DNA of 64,000 nucleotides from Paralcaligenes sp. KSB-10 (GTDB lineage Bacteria > Pseudomonadota > Gammaproteobacteria > Burkholderiales > Burkholderiaceae_B): NCBI RefSeq assembly GCF_021266465.1, contig NZ_CP089848.1, forward strand, positions 248,001 through 312,000, read 5' to 3'. Numbering within the stretch: the first letter of the stretch is position 1; the number at the start of each line of letters is the position of its first letter. Positions 56,211 through 64,000 of the stretch are shown here, in pieces. A model generated the notes under the pieces. That model ran no database searches. It saw only the letters and a program-made list of their open reading frames with translations, and was not told the DNA's origin. The position numbers were made by a program, and so were the translations under genes.

Positions 56211-57482
56211 ATGAACGCCGAGCGCATCCTGGCCAGTTATCTGATAGAAACACCGTTCCCTCCCGAAAAGGTTGCCGAGGTCATGGCGGGAGAACAATCG
56301 TGCGGCACATTTGCCCGGGTGGCGGGTGAAACCGATGAATTGCGCGAGCGCGCCAGGGCAACGGTAGAGTCAATCGAGGCGCTGTCGCCGGGCGATGAGC
56401 CAAGCCTGCCCAATGCCTATTTGCAAAAACGCGGCATAGGCGGGCCCTGGCACCGGGCCAAAGTGGACGTGTCGTTTCCGATTGAAAATATAGACGTCAA
56501 TTTGCCGACACTGGCTGCCACTGTCTCGGGGAATTTGTACGATTTGGGCGAACTGACGGGCCTGCGGCTGGAGTCTTTGTCGATTCCATCCCGGTATCGG
56601 ATGCTCTATGATTTGCCCGCACTTGGCATTCAAGGGACACGCGCCAGAATCGGCGTCGCGTCGGGCTGCCTCGTCGGCACCATCATCAAACCCAATGTGG
56701 GCTTGTCCGCCAAGCAGACTGCCGAATTGGTCAAGGTTCTGTGCGAAGCCGGTGTGGACTTTGTCAAGGACGACGAAGTTTGCGCCAATCCGCGGCACGC
56801 GCCTTTGGCGGAGCGTGTGCCGGCTGTCATGTCCGTTATCCGGGAACATGCCGAGCGCAGCGGCAAGCATGTCATGATGGCTTTCAATATCAGCGACGAA
56901 ACCGACGCCATGAGGCGCCATGCCGAGCTGGTGGAACGAGAGGGCGGCAGTTGCGTGATGGCCAGCCTGAACTGGTGCGGCTATTCGGCGGTGCAAAGCC
57001 TCAGGAGAAGCACCGGGCTGGCCTTGCACGGGCACAGAAATGGCTTTGGCGCCTTGTCGCGCCATCCCATGCTGGGCATGTCGTTTCAGGCATACCAGGC
57101 TCTGTGGCGCCTGAGCGGTATCGACCACATGCACGTACACGGCCTGCAGGGCAAGTTTTCACAGAGCGATGAAGAGGTGGTGAGCGCGGCCGCGGACTGC
57201 TATACCGCCATGTCCGCAGACAAGGACGACCGTGTCTTGCCCGTGTTTTCCTCGGGCCAATGGGCAGGCACCGTTCCGGCGACCTGGTCGGCCATCAAAA
57301 GCGAGGACTTGCTGTTCATGTCCGGTGGGGGCATTCTCGCCCACCCGGGCGGGCCGGCCGCGGGTGTCGTCAGCATACGGCAGGCCTGGGAGTCCCGACG
57401 CGAGGGCGCAACGCTCGAGCACTATAGCCAGACCAGGCCGGAGCTGAAGGCGGCGCTTGAGTTCTTTGGACATTCCAGATAA
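56211..57482 (+). CDS. RuBisCO-like protein (form IV)
   Basis: This 423-residue homologue of the RuBisCO large subunit keeps much of the active site. K160 (for K175), the carbamylation lysine K186 and metal ligands D188 and E189 in KDDE, H275/R276, H308 and loop-6 K315, SSG (347-349) and the phosphate-binding GGG (372-374) are all present. Changes are the K177 position to N162 and the H298 position to F279, so CO2 fixation is unlikely. Related proteins in apionate breakdown act on 3-oxo-isoapionate 4-phosphate as decarboxylase or transcarboxylase/hydrolase. The stop shares a base with the kinase start (TAATG), which supports a kinase-then-RLP pathway. Confidence 0.93.
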   Translation: MNAERILASYLIETPFPPEKVAEVMAGEQSCGTFARVAGETDELRERARATVESIEALSPGDEPSLPNAYLQKRGIGGPWHRAKVDVSFPIENIDVNLPTLAATVSGNLYDLGELTGLRLESLSIPSRYRMLYDLPALGIQGTRARIGVASGCLVGTIIKPNVGLSAKQTAELVKVLCEAGVDFVKDDEVCANPRHAPLAERVPAVMSVIREHAERSGKHVMMAFNISDETDAMRRHAELVEREGGSCVMASLNWCGYSAVQSLRRSTGLALHGHRNGFGALSRHPMLGMSFQAYQALWRLSGIDHMHVHGLQGKFSQSDEEVVSAAADCYTAMSADKDDRVLPVFSSGQWAGTVPATWSAIKSEDLLFMSGGGILAHPGGPAAGVVSIRQAWESRREGATLEHYSQTRPELKAALEFFGHSR

Positions 57483-58792
57483 TGAGACTGGGCTGGTACG
57501 GCGATGATTTTACCGGCGCCACGGATACGCTGGCGGTTGCGGCGCAAGCCGGGCTGCGTTGCGCGCTGTTCCTGGATATTCCCGAACCGCGGCAGATGAT
57601 CCGGATGGGCGGGCTGGACGCGCTGGGCATAGCCGGGTCGGCGCGCACCATGAGTCCGCAGGCAATGCGGCAAGAGCTGCCTCGCATCGGAGCGTTTTTC
57701 AAAACGCTGCAAGTTTCGGTATTGCATTACAAATGCTGTTCCACTTTTGACAGCTCGCCAAAGATCGGCAGCATTGGCGCGGCGCTGTCCATTCTTGATG
57801 CTTACGTCGATCGTGACACCGCCTATGTCGTGGGAGGGCAGCCTGACATAGGCCGTTATTGCTGTTTCAGCAATTTATTTGCCGCGGCCGGCGCAGGCGG
57901 CAAGGTCTGCCGGCTGGATCGCCATCCCACCATGACGCAGCACCCTGTTACGCCCATGGGTGAGGCCGATTTGCGCCTCCACCTGGGACAGCAATGGGCG
58001 GCGCCGATCGAGGCCGTGCATTACCCCAGTTATGGCTTGCCTGAGGATGAGTTCGATGGCCAGGTCGACGCAACGCTGCAGGATTTGAAAGGAGCCGGTC
58101 CAGCCGCAGTGCTGTTCGACATAGCCGACAGATCGCACCTGGGACCCTTGGGCCGGCAGATTTGGCGGCAGGCACGGCAAGGGTCATTGCTGGTCGCCGG
58201 CCCAAGCAGCGTCGTGCAGGCGCTGGCCGCTCACTGGGGGCCTGGCATTGAGCCCGCCGCGCCGCCCGCCGGGCGTAAAGACCCTGGCGCCGTATTTGTT
58301 TTTGCAGGCAGCATGTCGCCGGTTACGGCCAGGCAGGTGGAACAGGCGGGCTCTTATCGGCGTCTGCCGCTAGGCAGCCGGCAGTTGATCTCCGACCCGT
58401 CCTATCTTGCCAGGCAGATTGAGTCGATCGCCGGGCTGCTCGACGCGGGCAGCCATGTACTGGCCTACGTGGAAGCCGGTGGGCCGCGCACTCCAGACGT
58501 GTGCTCCGACGATCTGGCGCTGGTAACCGCCGAACTGGTCAAGCGGGTTGTAGAGCGGCAGGCCGCCGGGCCGCGGCCCTTGCTGCGGTTGGGTGTTGCC
58601 GGAGGCGACACCTCCAGCCGCGCGGCCAAGGCACTGGACATATGGGCATTGTCTTTTGTTCGCGTACTGAGCCCGGGGGTTGCCTTGTGCCGAGCGCATA
58701 GCGATGATCCGGTGCTGAACGGCATGGAGCTGATGCTCAAGGGCGGACAAATGGGGTCCGCCGATATTTTCGAGCAATTGCTGCAAGCCTGA
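57482..58792 (+). CDS. Four-carbon acid sugar kinase family protein (DUF1537)
   Basis: This 436-residue kinase resembles OtnK, DtnK and 3-oxo-isoapionate kinase, which phosphorylate acid sugars or their 3-oxo forms. The N-terminal GDDFTGATDTLAVAAQAG (residues 7-24) is the DUF1537 signature and the C-terminal nucleotide-binding domain has GVAGGDTSSRAAKAL near 375. GAVFVFAGSMSPVTARQVE near 265 marks the domain junction. It overlaps the RuBisCO-like gene by one base and ends the operon, eight bases before a hairpin at 58800-58821. Confidence 0.92.
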   Translation: MRLGWYGDDFTGATDTLAVAAQAGLRCALFLDIPEPRQMIRMGGLDALGIAGSARTMSPQAMRQELPRIGAFFKTLQVSVLHYKCCSTFDSSPKIGSIGAALSILDAYVDRDTAYVVGGQPDIGRYCCFSNLFAAAGAGGKVCRLDRHPTMTQHPVTPMGEADLRLHLGQQWAAPIEAVHYPSYGLPEDEFDGQVDATLQDLKGAGPAAVLFDIADRSHLGPLGRQIWRQARQGSLLVAGPSSVVQALAAHWGPGIEPAAPPAGRKDPGAVFVFAGSMSPVTARQVEQAGSYRRLPLGSRQLISDPSYLARQIESIAGLLDAGSHVLAYVEAGGPRTPDVCSDDLALVTAELVKRVVERQAAGPRPLLRLGVAGGDTSSRAAKALDIWALSFVRVLSPGVALCRAHSDDPVLNGMELMLKGGQMGSADIFEQLLQA

Positions 58793-58799
58793 GCCTCAC

Positions 58800-58821
58800 G
58801 GACTGCCGGAACCCGCAGTCC
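58800..58821 (+). other. Hairpin between the kinase gene and comEC
   Basis: GGACTGC (58800-58806) and GCAGTCC (58815-58821) form a 7-bp stem with an 8-base loop. No T-run follows, so it may be a processing site or weak terminator at the end of the operon. Confidence 0.45.
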
Positions 58822-58844
58822 AGGTAGTATCCACTATCTCGAAT

Positions 58845-61376
58845 ATGTCGCCGTGCGGCGGTTTTGTCGAACCGCCGCCGCTACGCTTTCCCGTTTTGGG
58901 AGTGCGAAACGTGACTGGGCGTTTATGCCTGCTGGCTGTAGTGCTGGCAACCGCTGCGGTACAGTGCCTTGCCGCCATGCCGGGTTACGCCATCTGGGCG
59001 GGCGTGGTGTTGGCTGCCGTGCTTGTGTCCTTGCCGATACTGAAAACCAGCCGTCCGTGGCAGGTTTTGTGGCCGCTGTGGGCGGCAGTATTGGGCCTGG
59101 TGCTGGCCGCCGCCAGGATTGAATATCGGCTGGCAGACGAATTGAGCCAGGGAAACGAAAATCGCGTATCGCGGGTGGTGCTGCGCGTGGCCAGCCTGGT
59201 CAAGCTGAATCCGGATAGTCGCCATTTTGAGGCCGAGGTCATTTCATCGCAGCCGGCGGGTGTGCCGTCGAGGATTTTTGTTTCCTGGGTGGCTCCGGGG
59301 AAAACCGGACCGTATGGGCGCTTTGGCCAAGAGCCGGCCGATTTTCCGGACCTGATCCCCGGCCAGATCTGGCGCATGGCGCTCACGCTGAAAAAGCCCC
59401 ACGGCGCCCGCAACCCCCATGCCTTCGATTTTGAAGCCTATATGTTTGCGCAGGGGCTGCGGGCAACGGGCAGCGTGCGTGGCACGCCGCAGTATCTGGG
59501 CGACCAGGCCTGGGCGAGTTTGTCCATTGTTGCGCAAAGAGCCCGCCACTACGTGCGTGAAGCTATGCGGCCCCATCTCGATGGCATGCGCTATGGCGCC
59601 GTGCTGCTGGCACTGGCCATAGGCGACCAGGCCAGTGTCGGCGCTGGGGATTGGCAGGTTTTCAATCGCACCGGAATTACTCATCTGGTATCGATCAGTG
59701 GTTCGCATATCACCATGATTGCGGCCCTGGGCGGGATGGCAATGCTGTGGATCTGGCGCCGATTGCGGTTTCGCGGCCGGGCACTGGCGGAACGCATGCC
59801 GGCCCAGATTGCCGCGGCTATTGCGGCTTTGTGGGTAGCGTGGCTTTATTGCCTGCTGGCCGGCTGGGGGGTTCCTGCGCGGCGCACATTCCTGATGCTG
59901 GCGGTGGTGGCAGTGGCGCATGTGGTGCGCTTGCCCCTGAACAGTTCGAGGCTGTTATGCATGGTGGTCTTTGCGGTAGTTATGCTGGATCCGTGGGCTT
60001 TGTTCGCCAGCGGGTTCTGGCTGTCGTTCGGCGCCGTTTATGTGCTGATGGCCAGTTCGTCCTGGGCGGGACAGCGCCTGCGCGCGGCCGCAATGACCCG
60101 TACGCGCCGCATGCTCAGTTTCCTGCATTCCGCCAGCCGTCTGCAACTGGCGATTACCGTAGCCTTGATGCCGTTTCTGGCCCTGATTTTCCATCAGATT
60201 TCCATAGTTTCTCCATTGGCGAATACCTATGCGATTCCTGTCATCAGCCTGGTGGTGACTCCCTTGTCCCTGTTGCTGGCGGCCGCTGCTTTCGTGCCTG
60301 GCCTTGAGTGGCTGGCCGCAAGCCTGGCGTGGCTCGGTCATGCCAGCCTTGACCTGATGATGGGGCCGACGGTCTGGCTCGCCGAGCTCGGGCCGGCCAG
60401 TTTCGATGTGGCCGAAGCGCCATGGTGGCTTATGGCTTTGGCATTGTGTGGCTTGCTCCTGGCTGTCATGCCTTATGGCTTTCCTGCCCGCCGTTGCGCC
60501 TGGCTGCTTATGTTGCCTGCTTTGTGCTGGCGTCCGGAGCGGCCGCCGCAAGGGGGGTGGGACTTGTTCGCGCTGGATGTCGGGCAGTCCAGCGCCATCG
60601 TGGTCCAGACTGCGCGTCACGCACTGTTATTCGATACCGGTTTGCGCACGAGCGCCGCTTCGGATGAAGGCGCCCGCACGGTGTGGCCATTTATGCAGTC
60701 CGCGGGAATCAAGAAGCTTGACGTGATGGTGATATCGCACGCCGATATCGATCACGCCGGAGGCGTTCGCAGCGTGCTTGAGTCGGTTCCTGTGGGGCAG
60801 TCTTACAGTTCTTTCGATTTGTCCGCCTATCTGCGGCGCGAGGCGGGCCTGCTTGGCAAACCGCAAGAGATGCCGCGGCTGCCGCTGGCCATGTCGTCCT
60901 GCGAGCGGGGCGGAGCGTGGTCGACCGATGAGGTCGAATTTCAATTTTTGTGGCCGCTCAAATCAAGCCGGCCGGATCCGTCCGCCAGGCGCAACGACCA
61001 GGCCTGTGTCCTGCTGATTCGCGGCCGTCACCATTCGCTGCTGCTCACCAGCGATATCGGGCATGCGCAAGAAGCGTCCCTGCTGGACCGCGGCCTGGGG
61101 CGGGTCGATGTCGTGATGGCGGCGCACCATGGGTCCCGGTATTCATCGAGTCCAGGTTTCGTAAGCCGTGTGCAGGCTGGGCATGTGCTGGTCCAGGCCG
61201 GTTTGTGGAATCGCTACGGGCATCCCAGTCCTGAGGTTCAGCGGCGCTGGCAGGACGCGGGAGCCCGGTTTTGGCGCACCGATCTGCAAGGCGCCATTTT
61301 GGCCCGGTCGCGCAGTTCAGGCCTGCAGGTCGACAGCACGCGCCAACGATATCGCCGCTATTGGCAGGGCCGCTGA
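58845..61376 (+). CDS. comEC: ComEC/Rec2 competence channel protein
   Basis: This inner-membrane protein moves single-stranded DNA into the cytoplasm during transformation. The 843-residue protein has an N-terminal membrane region, an OB-like DUF4131 domain (about 60-200), the ComEC/Rec2 core (about 230-520) with the motif VSISGSHITMIAALGG near 281, and a C-terminal metallo-beta-lactamase domain. That domain shows LDVGQSSAIVVQT near 576 and VISHADIDHAGGVRS near 630 (HxDxDH). The start ATG is at 58845; a later in-frame start is not excluded. It is full length with no frame break. Confidence 0.94.
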   Translation: MSPCGGFVEPPPLRFPVLGVRNVTGRLCLLAVVLATAAVQCLAAMPGYAIWAGVVLAAVLVSLPILKTSRPWQVLWPLWAAVLGLVLAAARIEYRLADELSQGNENRVSRVVLRVASLVKLNPDSRHFEAEVISSQPAGVPSRIFVSWVAPGKTGPYGRFGQEPADFPDLIPGQIWRMALTLKKPHGARNPHAFDFEAYMFAQGLRATGSVRGTPQYLGDQAWASLSIVAQRARHYVREAMRPHLDGMRYGAVLLALAIGDQASVGAGDWQVFNRTGITHLVSISGSHITMIAALGGMAMLWIWRRLRFRGRALAERMPAQIAAAIAALWVAWLYCLLAGWGVPARRTFLMLAVVAVAHVVRLPLNSSRLLCMVVFAVVMLDPWALFASGFWLSFGAVYVLMASSSWAGQRLRAAAMTRTRRMLSFLHSASRLQLAITVALMPFLALIFHQISIVSPLANTYAIPVISLVVTPLSLLLAAAAFVPGLEWLAASLAWLGHASLDLMMGPTVWLAELGPASFDVAEAPWWLMALALCGLLLAVMPYGFPARRCAWLLMLPALCWRPERPPQGGWDLFALDVGQSSAIVVQTARHALLFDTGLRTSAASDEGARTVWPFMQSAGIKKLDVMVISHADIDHAGGVRSVLESVPVGQSYSSFDLSAYLRREAGLLGKPQEMPRLPLAMSSCERGGAWSTDEVEFQFLWPLKSSRPDPSARRNDQACVLLIRGRHHSLLLTSDIGHAQEASLLDRGLGRVDVVMAAHHGSRYSSSPGFVSRVQAGHVLVQAGLWNRYGHPSPEVQRRWQDAGARFWRTDLQGAILARSRSSGLQVDSTRQRYRRYWQGR

Positions 61377-62802
<1,426 letters not shown>

Positions 62803-62804
62803 TC

Positions 62805-63842
62805 ATGGCAGAGAACAGCAATCTACCCACACGGCCCATGACCATGATCCAGGCCTTGCGTTCCGCCATGGATGTCATGCTCGAGCGCGACAGCAACGTG
62901 GTTGTCTTCGGCCAGGATGTCGGCTATTTCGGCGGCGTGTTTCGCTGTACTGAAGGCTTGCAGGCCAAGTATGGCAAGTCGCGCGTATTCGATGCCCCGA
63001 TCTCCGAAGGCGGGATAGTCGGAGCCGCCGTGGGCATGGGAGCCTATGGGCTGCGTCCGGTCGTGGAGATTCAATTTGCCGATTACTTTTATCCCGCCTC
63101 CGATCAAATCGTCTCCGAGGCGGCGCGGCTGCGCTACCGCTCGGCCGGCGAGTTCACCGCGCCGCTGACGATACGCATGCCCTGCGGTGGAGGCATATAT
63201 GGCGGCCAGACCCATAGCCAGAGCCCGGAGGCCTTGTTTACGCATGTCAGCGGTCTGCGCACGGTGATGCCGTCCAATCCCTACGATGCCAAAGGTCTGC
63301 TCATCGCTTCGATCGAAAACGATGATCCAGTCATTTTTCTGGAACCCAAGCGCTTGTACAACGGTCCGTTCGACGGCCATCACGACCAGCCTGTGGTGCC
63401 ATGGTCCAAGCATCCCTTGGGCGAAGTGCCGGAAGGCTACTACACGGTTCCGCTGGAGTCCGCGTCGGTTTTTCGTCACGGTTCCGATCTCACCGTACTG
63501 ACGTACGGCACCATGGTTTTTGTATCTGAAGCGGCGGCGCAGGAAACCGGCATCGATGCCGAGATCATCGACTTGCGCAGCATCTGGCCGCTGGATCTGA
63601 ATGCAATCGTCAGCTCGGTCAAAAAAACCGGCCGTTGCGTAGTGGTGCACGAGGCCACGCGTACCAGCGGCTTTGGCGCCGAATTGGTTGCGCTGATCCA
63701 GGAGCATTGTTTCTATCATCTTGAAGCCCCGATCGAGCGTGTCGCTGGGTGGGATACACCTTATCCGCATGCGCAAGAGTGGGAATATTTTCCCGGGCCG
63801 GCGCGAGTCGGCGCAGCCTTCAAGCGTGCAATGGAGGATTGA
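62805..63842 (+). CDS. bkdA2: Branched-chain 2-oxoacid dehydrogenase E1 component, beta subunit
   Basis: This 345-residue partner subunit completes the E1 heterotetramer. FGQDVGYFGGVFRCTEGLQAKYG near 32-54, FDAPISEGGIVGAAVGMGAYGLRPVVEIQFADY near 60-92 and the C-terminal GRCVVVHEATRTSGFGAELVALI are E1 beta landmarks. The ATG at 62805 is two bases after the alpha stop. Confidence 0.94.
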   Translation: MAENSNLPTRPMTMIQALRSAMDVMLERDSNVVVFGQDVGYFGGVFRCTEGLQAKYGKSRVFDAPISEGGIVGAAVGMGAYGLRPVVEIQFADYFYPASDQIVSEAARLRYRSAGEFTAPLTIRMPCGGGIYGGQTHSQSPEALFTHVSGLRTVMPSNPYDAKGLLIASIENDDPVIFLEPKRLYNGPFDGHHDQPVVPWSKHPLGEVPEGYYTVPLESASVFRHGSDLTVLTYGTMVFVSEAAAQETGIDAEIIDLRSIWPLDLNAIVSSVKKTGRCVVVHEATRTSGFGAELVALIQEHCFYHLEAPIERVAGWDTPYPHAQEWEYFPGPARVGAAFKRAMED

Positions 63843-63890
63843 CATGATTTTCGCATCCCTGTCTATTCCGGCTTGTTGCCCGGGGGCATG

Positions 63891-64000
63891 ATGGCTATTC
63901 ACATCATAAAAATGCCGGACATAGGCGAAGGCATTGCAGAGGTCGAGCTGGCCGAGTGGCATGTGCAGCCGGGCGAGAGCGTTACCGAGGACCAGGTGCT
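63891..64000 (+). CDS. 2-oxoacid dehydrogenase E2 (lipoyl acyltransferase), 5' end only
   Basis: Only 36 codons lie in the window. MAIHIIKMPDIGEGIAEVEL and the following GE-SVTEDQV belong to an N-terminal lipoyl domain, matching an E2 component (bkdB-type). The start could also be the ATG at 63888. The gene is cut by the window end, so the rest cannot be judged. Confidence 0.85.
   Translation, partial: MAIHIIKMPDIGEGIAEVELAEWHVQPGESVTEDQV

Noticed and set aside
63844-63891. A 15-codon frame between E1 beta and E2 whose stop overlaps the E2 start
   Set aside because: It could be a coupling leader peptide, but it is too short to support and may be chance.
62823-63962. A 379-codon open frame antisense to the E1 beta gene
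   Set aside because: It is the opposite strand of a clearly identified E1 beta gene, with low-complexity His/Gln/Arg composition typical of shadow frames.

Overview
The window looks like chromosomal DNA of a betaproteobacterium, most likely family Alcaligenaceae (a Bordetella, Achromobacter or Pusillimonas relative). The reasons are the uvrB - low-MW phosphatase - iscRSUA-hscBA-fdx-iscX order, the prfB - SDR - lysS order, the RpfE-type gene ahead of recJ next to lolCD, several orphan Bug-type (tripartite tricarboxylate) receptors and TRAP systems, and GC-rich genes separated by AT-rich regulatory gaps. This placement is inference from content and gene order; no database search was possible. 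No rRNA, tRNA, CRISPR array, insertion sequence or prophage was seen.

Layout. 1-8.6 kb: uvrB, a low-MW protein tyrosine phosphatase, then the complete housekeeping Isc iron-sulfur operon behind a clear IscR box. 8.7-13.2 kb: a double-domain methylglyoxal-synthase-like gene facing a lysS / SDR / prfB block, where prfB needs a +1 programmed frameshift. 13.3-17.8 kb: an aconitase-family hydro-lyase (large and small subunits) plus an isocitrate-lyase-family enzyme, resembling dimethylmalate dehydratase and lyase, facing a Bug receptor and a GntR regulator. 18-26.3 kb: a TDT/SLAC1 transporter, a DctPQM TRAP transporter, and a three-subunit FAD (GMC) dehydrogenase with a triheme cytochrome c. 26.3-33 kb: Amt, a DUF3772 MscS channel, hemerythrin-like and ferritin-like proteins and an EamA exporter. 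33.1-41.7 kb: a LysR regulator, a five-gene Dpp/Opp-type ABC importer, a BAAT-like alpha/beta hydrolase and a FrnE-like DsbA protein. 41.7-45.1 kb: sulfatase plus Bug receptor, divergent from a GntR regulator. 45.1-51.2 kb: recJ, an RpfE-type gene, lolC, lolD, tatD and a PCu(A)C copper chaperone. 51.5-58.8 kb: a LacI regulator divergent from a TRAP receptor, a fused TRAP permease, a VOC protein, a RuBisCO-like protein and a four-carbon acid sugar kinase. 58.8-64 kb: comEC, then branched-chain 2-oxoacid dehydrogenase E1 alpha, E1 beta and the start of E2, cut by the window end.

How the genes work together. About half the window is core machinery (DNA repair, Fe-S assembly, translation, lipoprotein export). 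Between the core blocks sit at least five compact catabolic modules, each with its own uptake receptor or transporter and most with a dedicated regulator. The most interesting is the LacI-TRAP-VOC-RuBisCO-like-kinase cluster at 51.5-58.8 kb. Its RuBisCO-like protein keeps the carbamylation lysine and metal ligands, and it is coupled by a 1-bp stop/start overlap to a DUF1537 kinase. That pair is known from apionate-type acid sugar breakdown, but here no dehydrogenase or isomerase is present and an uncharacterised VOC protein takes that place.
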